From Dyella dinghuensis (GTDB lineage Bacteria > Pseudomonadota > Gammaproteobacteria > Xanthomonadales > Rhodanobacteraceae), in NCBI RefSeq assembly GCF_003977615.1, contig NZ_RYZR01000002.1, positions 63,214 through 127,213 on the forward strand: a stretch of DNA of 64,000 nucleotides. The letters are read 5' to 3'. Shown in pieces: positions 16,546 through 25,900 of the stretch. Position 1 is the first letter of the stretch. Each line of letters begins with the position of its first letter. A model generated the notes under the pieces. It was not told the origin of the DNA, searched no databases, and saw nothing but the letters and a program-made list of their open reading frames with translations. The position numbers were made by a program, and so were the translations under genes.

Positions 16546-16642
16546 GCTTCGGCGAAGGCCGGAATCCAGTGTCTTCAAGCGGTGGCGTGCCGTGCTATCC
16601 AGGGACTGAGGTCACCGGATTCCGGCCTGTGCCGGAATGACG
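16546..16642. repeat. REP-like inverted repeat, CATTCCGGC family
   Basis: The left arm GGCCGGAATCCAGTG (in 16557-16571) and right arm CACCGGATTCCGGCC (16613-16627) are near inverted copies. Each is extended by an internal GCC-TGTGCC-GGAATGACG-type hairpin half. The same sequence forms a much more perfect unit at 57342-57499. It occupies most of the 310-base space between the metH operon promoter and the acyl-CoA dehydrogenase gene. Confidence 0.75.
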
Positions 16643-16748
16643 AGCAAAAGCGACGGATTGGCGGTGCTCTGCTGCACTCGCACAAAGCTAAACCCTCGCC
16701 CCGGTTAAAATGGCCGGCTTCCCCATCTCTATTGCCCACGGAGTCCTT

Positions 16749-17909
16749 ATGGATTTCAGCTTTACCGAAGACCAGTTATCGATTCAGGCCATCGCGCGCG
16801 ACTTCGCGCAGAAGCGCATCGTGCCTGTGGCGGCCGAACTCGACGCGAAGGGCGAGTTCCCGTTGGACAACATCCGCGAGATGGGCCAGCTCGGCCTGAT
16901 GGGTATCGAGGTGCCGCACGAATATGGCGGTGCAGGTCTGGACCCGATCGGCTATGTGCTGGCGATGATCGAGATTGCCGCAGCCGATGCAGCAACGTCC
17001 ACGATCATGTCGGTGAACAACTCGCTGTTCTGCAACGGCATCCTCAAGCACGGCACGGAAGAGCAGAAGCAGAAGTACGTGCGCGCGATTGCGCAGGGCG
17101 ATGCGATCGGTGCATACGCGTTGACTGAACCGCAGTCCGGTTCCGATGCGTCGGCCATGCACACGCGCGCCACGAAGAATGCCGACGGCGACTGGGTGAT
17201 CAACGGCAAGAAGAGCTGGATCACTTCCGGCCCCGTGGCGCGTTACATCGTGTTGTTCGCCATTTCCACGCCGGGGATCGGTGCGAAAGGCGTGTCGGCT
17301 TTCATCATCGATACGCAGAAGCCGGGTTTCCATGCGGGCAAGACTGAGCCAAAGCTGGGTATTCGCGCATCGGCGACCTGCGAAATCGAATTCAACGATT
17401 ACGTCTGCTCCAAGGACGATTTGCTGGGCGAGGAAGGCAAGGGCTTCTCCATTGCGATGGGTGTGCTCGACGCTGGCCGTATCGGCATTGCGTCGCAGGC
17501 GGTCGGCATTGCTCGCGCCGCTTACGAGGCGACGCTGCAATGGTCGCGTGATCGCAAGGCGTTCGGTCATCCGATCGGTACGTTCCAGATGACGCAGGCC
17601 AAGATCGCCGACATGAAGTGCAAGCTCGACGCCGCCACGCTGCTGACGCTGCGCGCTGCGTGGACGAAAGGTCAGACGGAAAAGAACGGCGGCCGCTTCG
17701 GTACGGAAGCCTCCGTTGCAAAGCTGGTCGCGTCGGAAGCGGCCATGTGGATCGCGCATCAGGCGGTGCAGATTCACGGTGGCATGGGTTATTCGAAGGA
17801 AATGCCGCTGGAGCGTTACTTCCGCGATGCCAAGATCACCGAGATCTACGAAGGCACCAGCGAAATCCAGCGCATGGTGATTGCACGCGCCGAAACCGGT
17901 CTGCGCTGA
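16749..17909 (+). CDS. Acyl-CoA dehydrogenase, short-chain/branched-chain type
   Basis: A 386-residue FAD enzyme of the acyl-CoA dehydrogenase family. It introduces the 2,3-double bond of short or branched acyl-CoAs, passing electrons to ETF. It has the GAYALTEPQSGSD and WITSGPVARYIVLF flavin/substrate segments. The HGGMGYSKEMPLERYFRDAKI block follows, with the catalytic base Glu368 in IYEGTSEIQR, the same position as in short-chain dehydrogenase. GGAG precedes the ATG at 16749; the frame open from 16710 has no ribosome site. It stands alone, with a REP element upstream and a bidirectional terminator downstream. Substrate chain length is inferred from the overall resemblance to SCAD/Bcd. The second family member at 42742 is glutaryl-CoA dehydrogenase-like. 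Confidence 0.9.
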   Translation: MDFSFTEDQLSIQAIARDFAQKRIVPVAAELDAKGEFPLDNIREMGQLGLMGIEVPHEYGGAGLDPIGYVLAMIEIAAADAATSTIMSVNNSLFCNGILKHGTEEQKQKYVRAIAQGDAIGAYALTEPQSGSDASAMHTRATKNADGDWVINGKKSWITSGPVARYIVLFAISTPGIGAKGVSAFIIDTQKPGFHAGKTEPKLGIRASATCEIEFNDYVCSKDDLLGEEGKGFSIAMGVLDAGRIGIASQAVGIARAAYEATLQWSRDRKAFGHPIGTFQMTQAKIADMKCKLDAATLLTLRAAWTKGQTEKNGGRFGTEASVAKLVASEAAMWIAHQAVQIHGGMGYSKEMPLERYFRDAKITEIYEGTSEIQRMVIARAETGLR

Positions 17910-18002
17910 TCGGTGATATCGGGTTCTGCGGTTGCAGAACGGACGCCTCTCCGCACGCGGTGCCGGCACCAAGAGTTTGAACTGACGGTCGCCGATCGCC
18001 AT

Positions 18003-18036
18003 AAAAAAAGCCCCGGTCATTCACCGGGGCTTTTTT
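18003..18036. terminator. Bidirectional terminator between acyl-CoA dehydrogenase and the RND pump
   Basis: AAAAAAAGCCCCGGT-CATTC-ACCGGGGCTTTTTT is a GC-rich stem flanked by A- and T-runs, so it works in both directions for these convergent units. Confidence 0.92.
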
Positions 18037-18055
18037 CGTTCGTGCGGACTATTCG

Positions 18056-21000
18056 TCAGTGTTCGTGACGGGCCAGCTTGTGCGTTTCCTCATCAAGCTT
18101 GTCACCCAGTGCGCGACGCACGCTGACGTAGAACACCGGAATCAGCAGCAGGCCGAGGAAGGTGGCGAACAACATGCCGCCGATCACCGCGGTGCCGATT
18201 TCGTGACGCGAGTTGGCACCCGCGCCGGTGGACGTTACCAGCGGTAGTACGCCGAGGATGAAGGCCAACGAGGTCATCAGGATCGGGCGAAGACGCAGGC
18301 GGGCAGCGGTTAGCACTGCATCGAACAGCGTTTTGCCTGCGGCTTGCTGCTCGACAGCGAATTCCACGATCAGGATCGCGTTCTTCGCCGCCAGGCCGAT
18401 CACCGTCACCAAGCCGATCTTGAAGTACATGTCGTTCGGGAAGCCGCGCAACATCATGAAAGAGCACATGCCCAGCAGGCCCAACGGCACCACCAGCAAT
18501 ACGGCGACCGGAATCGACCAGCTTTCATAAAGTGCGGACAGGCACAGGAACACGATGAAGATCGACAGCATCATCAGCAGTGTCGCGGAGTTACCGGCGA
18601 GCAATTCCTGGTACGACTGGCCGGTCCAATCCGCGCCGTAACCGAACGGCAGATCCTTGTCGACGATATTCTGCATCGTCGCCATGGCCTGACCAGTGGA
18701 AGAACCCTTCGACGCATCGCCCACGATTTCCACCGCCGAGTACCCGTTGTAGCGGGTAAGCGAAGGTGTGCCCATGCCCCACGTCGCATTCACGACGCTC
18801 GATAGAGGAATCATGTTGAACGGGCCGTTTGCCGACGACGTCGTGCTGCTCGACGTACCGGTCGTGGACGTGCTCAACGAACTGGGCGTGTAGATGTGTT
18901 CGAACGCTTCCGGGCTCATGCGGAACGGTGCATCGGCCTGCACCATCACGCGCTTCACGCGCCCGCCGTACAGGAAGTTGTCGATATACACCGGCGCCAG
19001 CAACAACTGGATGGCGGTGTACACATCGCTGACAGACAGACCCAGCGCCTCCGCCTGCACGCGATCGACGGTGAGGTTGTACTGCGGTGCATCCGGCAGC
19101 GTGTTCGGGCGAACGCCGAACAGCGTGGGGTCCTTCGTGGCTTTGCCCAGCAGCATGTTGCGCGCAGCGGTGAGGTCGGCGCGCGACTGACCGGCGCGTG
19201 CCTGCAGGTACATGTCCAGACCCCCGAACTGGCTGAGGCCGCGGATCGTCGGCAAGTTCACCACGAAGATCTGTGCATCGCGCACGCCGTGCAGGACACC
19301 GTTCGCCTTCAGGATGAAATCGTCTGCGGTGATCGATCGTTTATCCCAGTCTGCGAGCTTCATGAAGACCATGCCCGTGCTTTCGCTCTGACCCACGAAG
19401 CTGAAGCCGCTGATCTGGAACATGCCGACGTAGTCATCCTTGAGCGGACTGGCGGCCATCTTGTCCTGGACCTCCTTCATGACTTTCATGGAGCGTTCCA
19501 GCGTGGCACCCGGTGGCAGGCTGACGATCGCCAGCGCGAAGCCCTGGTCTTCACTGGGCACGAAGCTGGTCGGCAGCTTGGTGTACATGAAGCCGGCGAG
19601 CATCGCGACAAGCGCGAACACGATCATCCAACGTGGCGCGTGCCGTACGGCACTGCCGATGTGTCCGTGATAGGTGTTGGTCACCCAGTCGAACACCTTG
19701 TTGAACCAGGTGTAGAAGAAGTTCTTCTTTTCCTCGTGCGTGGGCTTGAGGATGGTGGCGCACAGCGCCGGCGTGAACGACAGCGCGAGGAACGCCGAGA
19801 AGCCCATCGACACGGCGATGGTCAGCGCGAACTGCTTGTAGATAACGCCAGTTGCACCCGGTTGCAGTGCGGACGGCACGAACACCGCCGCAAGCACCAC
19901 GGTAATCGCGATGATGGCGCCGGTAATCTGCTCCATCGCCTTGCGCGTGGCTTCCTTCGGCGACAGGTTTTCTTCCGTCATGATGCGTTCGACGTTCTCG
20001 ATCACCACGATCGCGTCGTCCACCACGATACCGATCGCCAGCACCATGCCGAACAAAGTCAGCTGGTTGATGGTGAAGCCCATCGGCGACAGGCCGATGA
20101 ACGTACCCAGCAACGCGACCGGAATCACCAGCGTCGGAATGATCGTGGCGCGGAAGTTCTGCAGGAAGATCAGCATCACCAGGAAGACGAGGATGATCGC
20201 CTCGATCAGCGTACGCACCACTTCCTTGATCGACACCGTCACGAACGGCGTGCTGTCGTACGGCGCGAACCAGGTGACGCCTTGCGGGAAGTCTTTCGCA
20301 AGCTCATCCATCTTCGCGCGCACGGCCTCAGCGACGTTCAGTGCGTTCGCGCCCGGCAGCAGCTGGATACCAAAGCCGCCGGTCGGGCTGCCGCTCCACT
20401 GCGAGGTGAAGCCGTACGTCTGCGGGCCGAACTCGATGCGCGCGATGTCTTTCATGCGCACGACAGTGCCGTTCGGGTCCGCACGCAGAATGATGTTGCC
20501 GAACTGCTCGGGCGAGGAGAACAAACCTTCCGCCGAAACCGTGGCGGTAAAGCTCTGGCCCGGACCGGCCGGATCTGCGCCCAGCGAACCTGCAGCAAAC
20601 TGCACGTTTTGTTGGGAAATCGCACTTTCGACGGTGGACGCGGAGATGCCGTAAGCCTGCATCTTGTCAGGGTTCAACCAGACGCGCACCGCGTATTCGG
20701 AACCCACCTGAAAGGTGTTGCCGACGCCGGGGATACGTGCGATCTGGTTAAGCACCTGCGAAGCGACGATGTCGTTGAGGCGGTCGCTCTTGATGTCCGG
20801 ATTGCTGGAGGTCAGCGCGACGAACATCAGGAAGTCCGGGTTGCTCTTGGCCACCACGACACCTTGCGTCACCACTTCGGCCGGCAGCTGCGGCTGGGCC
20901 AGCGACACCTTGTTCTGCACCTGCACCTGTGCGATGTCAGGGTTGGTGCCGGTGGCGAAGCTCAGCGTAATCGTTGCCGTACCGTTCTGGTTCGACGAGG

Positions 21001-21238
21001 AGCTGAAGTAGAGCAGGTTGTCGATACCGGTGAGCTGCTGCTCGATCACCTGCGTGACCGTGCTTTCCATCGTGGCAGCGCTGGCGCCGGGGAAGCTCGC
21101 CTGCACCGTCACCTGCGGCGGTGCGATGTTGGGGTACGACTCCACACCCATGTTCAGCACCGAAATGACGCCGACCAGGGTGATCAAGATAGCTACCACC
21201 CACGCGAAAATGGGGCGGTCGATGAAGAAACTCGGCAT
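18056..21238 (-). CDS. RND multidrug efflux pump, AcrB/MexB-like (HAE1)
   Basis: A 1060-residue inner-membrane proton/drug antiporter of a tripartite pump. It begins MPSFFIDRPIFAWVVAILIT and has the duplicated porter plus 12-helix architecture. The proton-relay Asp pair near 407 is in IVVDDAIVVIENVER, and a second-half counterpart is AKNAILIVEFA. Residues about 785-804 are an inserted Ser/Thr-rich run (STSTTGTSSSTTSSANG) in the hairpin just before MIPLSSVV, where AcrB has only a tight turn (RSANGEMVPF). This region belongs to the docking domain that meets the adaptor and outer-membrane channel. The adaptor gene is 11 bases upstream in the same operon. No outer-membrane factor is adjacent; the one at 30743 or another elsewhere must serve. 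Confidence 0.93.
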   Translation of the reverse strand: MPSFFIDRPIFAWVVAILITLVGVISVLNMGVESYPNIAPPQVTVQASFPGASAATMESTVTQVIEQQLTGIDNLLYFSSSSNQNGTATITLSFATGTNPDIAQVQVQNKVSLAQPQLPAEVVTQGVVVAKSNPDFLMFVALTSSNPDIKSDRLNDIVASQVLNQIARIPGVGNTFQVGSEYAVRVWLNPDKMQAYGISASTVESAISQQNVQFAAGSLGADPAGPGQSFTATVSAEGLFSSPEQFGNIILRADPNGTVVRMKDIARIEFGPQTYGFTSQWSGSPTGGFGIQLLPGANALNVAEAVRAKMDELAKDFPQGVTWFAPYDSTPFVTVSIKEVVRTLIEAIILVFLVMLIFLQNFRATIIPTLVIPVALLGTFIGLSPMGFTINQLTLFGMVLAIGIVVDDAIVVIENVERIMTEENLSPKEATRKAMEQITGAIIAITVVLAAVFVPSALQPGATGVIYKQFALTIAVSMGFSAFLALSFTPALCATILKPTHEEKKNFFYTWFNKVFDWVTNTYHGHIGSAVRHAPRWMIVFALVAMLAGFMYTKLPTSFVPSEDQGFALAIVSLPPGATLERSMKVMKEVQDKMAASPLKDDYVGMFQISGFSFVGQSESTGMVFMKLADWDKRSITADDFILKANGVLHGVRDAQIFVVNLPTIRGLSQFGGLDMYLQARAGQSRADLTAARNMLLGKATKDPTLFGVRPNTLPDAPQYNLTVDRVQAEALGLSVSDVYTAIQLLLAPVYIDNFLYGGRVKRVMVQADAPFRMSPEAFEHIYTPSSLSTSTTGTSSSTTSSANGPFNMIPLSSVVNATWGMGTPSLTRYNGYSAVEIVGDASKGSSTGQAMATMQNIVDKDLPFGYGADWTGQSYQELLAGNSATLLMMLSIFIVFLCLSALYESWSIPVAVLLVVPLGLLGMCSFMMLRGFPNDMYFKIGLVTVIGLAAKNAILIVEFAVEQQAAGKTLFDAVLTAARLRLRPILMTSLAFILGVLPLVTSTGAGANSRHEIGTAVIGGMLFATFLGLLLIPVFYVSVRRALGDKLDEETHKLARHEH

Positions 21239-21249
21239 CAGCGGTCTCC

Positions 21250-22449
21250 TTACTGCTTGCCGGCGGCGGGGGCCTGACCGGGCTGCTGTGCCTGCGATTG
21301 ATCAGGCTGCCACGGTTGGGCCTTGGCCGGGCCACCCGGCTTGACGGCCGGAATGCCGGAGACGATCACCTGGTCGCCAGGGGCGAGGCCGGTGGGGACA
21401 ACCCAGCTGAGGCCGCTCATGGTGTCGGCCGTCACGCGCTTCTGGGCCACCTTGCCGTCCGCACCGACGGTCAGCACGAATGCGCCGCCGACATCGCGTT
21501 GCACCGCAGCCTGCGGCACCAGGAACACGTTGTTTTGGCGGCCCATGTCGATCGTCAGCGTCACGTACTGGCCGGGGAGCAAGCGGCGCTGCGGGTTCGG
21601 CAGCAGGGCGCGCAGATTGATCGCGTTCGTGGTCGGGTTCACCGAGGTGTCGGAGAAATCCAACGTGCCGACGTGATCGTAAGGGGAGCCGCCAGGCATT
21701 TTGACCTGCACGGTGGTCTTGTCCTGCTCGGACAGGTTCACCGAGCCGGTGGTCTGTGCGTGCGTGAGCGCATCCATGTCGGCCGCGCTGACGGTGAAGT
21801 TGACGTACATCGGGTCAAGCTGATTGACCGTGGTCAGCAGCGTGGAGCTGGAACCACTGTCGGTGGTGCCGGCACCCACGATCGCACCTTCCGTGACCTG
21901 CTGTTCGCCGGAGTGGCCGGCGATCGGCGAGGTGATATCGGTGTAGCTGAGGTTGACGCGTGCCGTCTGCACGTTGGCCTGGGCCTGCTTCACGGCGGCG
22001 GCCGAGCTACGCTCGTTCGCTTCGTCCGAGTCCATCTGCGCCTTCGAGATGTAACCCTTCGGCACCAACGCACGGTCGCGTTCGGCCACGATGTGGGCGT
22101 TCGTGTAAGTAGCCTGTGCCGATGCCAGTGTCGCCAAAGCGGCATCCAGCGCTGCCTTGTAGGGCGCCGGATCGATCTGGAACATCAGCTGGCCCGCCTT
22201 GACCTCGGCACCTTCCGTATAGACGCGCTTGAGCAGCAGGCCCGAGACGCGGGCACGTACGTCCGCACTGCGATAGGCCGACAGGCGTCCGACGAGATCC
22301 TTGGTGAGCGGGACGCTCTGCGGTTGCACCGTGACCACACCTACCGTGGGAGTGGGTGGCGTGGGTGGTTGCTGCTTGCCGCTGCCGCAGGCGGCTAGCA
22401 CCGTCAGGCTGAGGCACAACACCGGCGTGCGCATTAACGTCGACTTCAT
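21250..22449 (-). CDS. RND periplasmic adaptor lipoprotein, AcrA/MexA-like
   Basis: A 399-residue membrane-fusion protein. The lipoprotein signal MKSTLMRTPVLCLSLTVLAAC gives lipidated Cys21. Lipoyl half-motifs (VRARVSGLLLKRVYTEGAEV and DITSPIAGHSG) flank an alpha-hairpin (QIDPAPYKAALDAALATLAS...). Beta-barrel and membrane-proximal domains end near residue 370. The last 25 residues are Gln/Pro/Ala-rich. It bridges the pump encoded 11 bases downstream to an outer-membrane channel. No TetR-type repressor gene flanks the operon; the 470-base region upstream holds a TTTATCGGATAAA palindrome at 22537-22549 that may be an operator. Confidence 0.93.
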   Translation of the reverse strand: MKSTLMRTPVLCLSLTVLAACGSGKQQPPTPPTPTVGVVTVQPQSVPLTKDLVGRLSAYRSADVRARVSGLLLKRVYTEGAEVKAGQLMFQIDPAPYKAALDAALATLASAQATYTNAHIVAERDRALVPKGYISKAQMDSDEANERSSAAAVKQAQANVQTARVNLSYTDITSPIAGHSGEQQVTEGAIVGAGTTDSGSSSTLLTTVNQLDPMYVNFTVSAADMDALTHAQTTGSVNLSEQDKTTVQVKMPGGSPYDHVGTLDFSDTSVNPTTNAINLRALLPNPQRRLLPGQYVTLTIDMGRQNNVFLVPQAAVQRDVGGAFVLTVGADGKVAQKRVTADTMSGLSWVVPTGLAPGDQVIVSGIPAVKPGGPAKAQPWQPDQSQAQQPGQAPAAGKQ

Positions 22450-22919
22450 GAGAACTCCATGACTTGCGTGATCGGGTAGGGGGTGGGGCTACGGCGGTCT
22501 AGCGTCCCAGCGGTTTCGGTGCCGGAAGATTTTACGTTTATCGGATAAAAGCCGTTTTGTCCCGTGTCGTTCGTCCCCAACGGCCGGGGGCGGTAGACTA
22601 TACCGATCAGTTTACAATTTATCGGGACGGCGAATCCAGCCTTTTTTGAACTGACACCAGACAGGGGGTAGCAGAACGGCTGTCACCGGTCGCCGATGCG
22701 CTCCCCGCGCGTCGAAACCACAATGCGATACATACATCGCATACCCGCACTTTTCGTTGCTCAACGAACACGTACTGAAACGTGCTGACTGTAGGCTGAT
22801 CCGAACGCTAGCGAATGTGCTTGGTTGCTGCGCTGCCGATGGATTCAATGCGATGCCAAGCGTATCCTTTTAAGGCTTTCCGCTCCATTCCCACTTGTCT
22901 CCACTTCTAAGTAGAAGCC
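22450..22919. promoter_or_regulatory. 470-base divergent promoter region (acrAB-like operon / gdhB)
   Basis: No convincing gene is present; the 78-codon minus-strand frame at 22612-22848 has no domain or ribosome site that I can support. A gapped perfect palindrome TTTATC-G-GATAAA lies at 22537-22549, about 90 bases upstream of the adaptor start, and a second TTTATCGG at 22618-22625. These are candidate binding sites for an efflux regulator. The right part serves gdhB, whose ATG at 22920 follows AAGTAGAAGCC. Confidence 0.4.
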
Positions 22920-25900
22920 ATGAATGCGATCCGTGCGGCCAACGACATTCCCCTTGCAACTGTCGTGCTCGAAGAGTTGAAAAAAAGCGGTTTTCCGACG
23001 AAGCGCCTGGATGAGGCGCAAATTTTTATCAGCGCATTTTTCGCGCGCATCGCCAGTAGCGATGTCGAGCTGCACACACCCGCCGAATGGGCGGCTGTCG
23101 TGGCAGGTCTCATCGATTTCATGCAGCAGCGCCAACCCGGCCGCGCATCGGTGCGTGTGACCGGCGCCGGCAACGCTGCGCGCAGCGCGATCGAGATTGT
23201 CACCGATGATATGCCGTTCCTGGTGGACACGGTCAGCATGGTGATTGCGACGCATTCACCAATTCACGCGGTGATCCACCCGGTTGTAAAGGTGTTCCGC
23301 GACGCCAGCGGCCAGTTGCAGCGCATTGGCGATGAGCACGGTCAGTCCGAGTCGGTCATGCATCTCGAACTGGATAACGTCGATGCCGACGCGGCTACGC
23401 AGGAAAAGCTCAAGTCCCAAATCGAAGCCGCGCTGGAAGACGTGCGCGCCGCGGTACGCGACTGGAGCGCGATGCGCGACAAGGCGCTGTCCATCGCCAA
23501 CGATCTGCCCAACCGCAAGCTGCCGCTCGATGCGGCAGCGGTGCAGGAAGCCAGCGAATTCCTGCGTTGGCTTGCCAATGACAACTTTACGTTCCTCGGT
23601 TACCGCGAATACGAAGTGACGCAGGCCGATGGTGATGAAGTGCTCCGTTCGATGGAAGGTTCGGGTCTGGGCATTCTGCACAAGAGCGAGCGCTCGGTGG
23701 CGCCGCGCTCTCTGCGCACACTGGCGGCCAGCGAACTGCCGCAGTCTGGTTCCACCGACGCCATCATTCTCACGAAGACCAATGCGCGTTCGCATGTGCA
23801 TCGCGCAGGCAACATGGATTACGTCGGCGTTCTGAGGTTTGACGAAAAAGGCCGGCCGATTTCCGAACAGCGTTTCCTCGGCCTGTTCACCTCCAATGCC
23901 TACATGACGCGCCCGCAGGACGTTCCGCTGGTTCGCCAGCGCGTGGAGGCGGTGCTGGCGCGTTCGGGTCTGAAGCGCGATTCGCATTCCGGCAAATCGT
24001 TGCGCCACATTCTCGAAACGTTGCCGCAGGAAGAGTTGTTCCAGAGCGGCGAAGAAGAGCTGTTCTCCACCGCCACCGGCATTCTTGAGTTGCAGCAGCG
24101 TGCACGCGCACGTCTGTTCGTGCGCCGCGACCGGTATGGCCGTTTCTTCACCTGTCTGGTGTTTGTGCCGCGTGATCGTTTCAATACCACGGTACGCGAG
24201 CGCACCGAAGAGATGTTGCGCGATGCTTTCCATGGCGAAAGCGTCGATTCCAATGTGTTGATGGGCGAAGCTGCGCTGGCGCGCCTGCATGTCACGGTTC
24301 GCCCGCGTCCGGGTGATCACCCCGTGTACAACGTGCAGGATCTGGAAACCAAGCTGCTACACATCGTGCGCAACTGGCAGGATGGTCTGCGCGAAAGCCT
24401 GGTGGGTCATGCGGGCGTTGCCCATGGCGTCGCACTGTTCAATCGTTTCGGCAAGATGCTGCCGGCGGGTTACATCGAAGACGTCTCGCCGGAAGTGGCC
24501 GCGCATGATGTGATGGCGCTGTCAGGTTTGAAGAGCGACGATTCGATTCACCTGAATCTGTACAACGATCCGCGCGACAACAGCCTCCGCTTCAAAGTCA
24601 TCCACGTAGGCGCGCCGATCTCGCTCTCCGAAGCGCTGCCGATGCTGGAGAACATGGGCGTCCGCATGCTCGCCGAGCATGTCTACACGCTCGAAAGCGA
24701 CGGCCGTCTGCTCACCATTCACGACTTCGAGCTCAAGACGAAAGCGCCGCTGGTGTTTGAATTGCCGCATCTGCGCGAACGTTTCGAACGCAGTTTCGAA
24801 GCGTTGTGGCGCGGCGATGCGGAAAGCGACGGCTTCAACAACCTGGTGTTGACCGCCTGTGCCGATTGGCGCCAGGTGGCAGTACTGCGCGGCTACTGCA
24901 AGTATTTGCAGCAGATGGGTATCGCGTTCTCCCAGAGCTACATGGAGGAAACGCTCAATCGTTATCCCGCGCTCGCCGGATTGCTGATCGAGCTGTTCAA
25001 CGCCAAGTTCGATCCGCGCCGCGAACAACTCGGTGCGTCGGAACTGGAAAAGGCGCAAGCCGATCTTCGTCGTGAAATGCAGGCGCTGATTTCGGCGGAT
25101 ACGCAGAAAGCGAAGCCCGAATTGATCGACGGCATGGTGGCCGTGCTTGCGCAGCCGCGTGAGCAGCAGATCCACGTGCTGTGGGAAGCGCTCAAGACGC
25201 TGCTCGACGACGTCGCCAGCCTCGACGACGAACGCATCCTGCTGAGCTTCATGAACACCATTCGCGCCACGCTGCGCACCAGCTACTTCCAGCTGTGGGA
25301 TGGCAAGCCACGTCACTACATCAGCTTCAAGTTCGATTCCAAGCAGGTGCCGGACGCACCCAAGCCGGTGCCGTACCGCGAAATCTTCGTGTACGCACCG
25401 CGCGTGGAAGGTATCCATCTGCGCTTCGGGCCGGTCGCCCGCGGCGGTTTGCGCTGGTCGGATCGCCGCGAAGACTTCCGCACCGAAGTGCTGGGCCTGG
25501 TCAAGGCGCAGATGGTGAAGAACACGGTGATCGTGCCGGTTGGTTCGAAGGGTGGCTTCTTCGTGAAGCATCCGCCGATCGGTGGCGATCGCGATGCGCA
25601 ACTGGCGGAAGGTATCGCTTGCTACCGCTTGTTCATCAGCGGCCTGCTCGACATCACTGACAATCTCGTCGAAGGCAAAGTCGTGCCGCCGCACGATGTC
25701 GTACGTCATGACGACGACGATCCGTACCTGGTGGTTGCTGCCGACAAGGGCACCGCGACGTTCTCCGATATCGCCAACGCCATCTCGATTGAACACGGTT
25801 TCTGGTTGGGCGATGCGTTTGCTTCCGGTGGTTCGAATGGTTACGACCACAAGGGCATGGGCATCACCGCCAAGGGTGCATGGGAATCGGTGAAGCGCCA

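Noticed and set aside
18896-21277. A 793-codon open frame on the plus strand opposite the AcrB-like gene
   Set aside because: Its composition is His/Arg/Asp-rich and repetitive, as expected for the antisense of a codon-biased gene. It has no ribosome site and no domain. The minus-strand pump is unambiguous.
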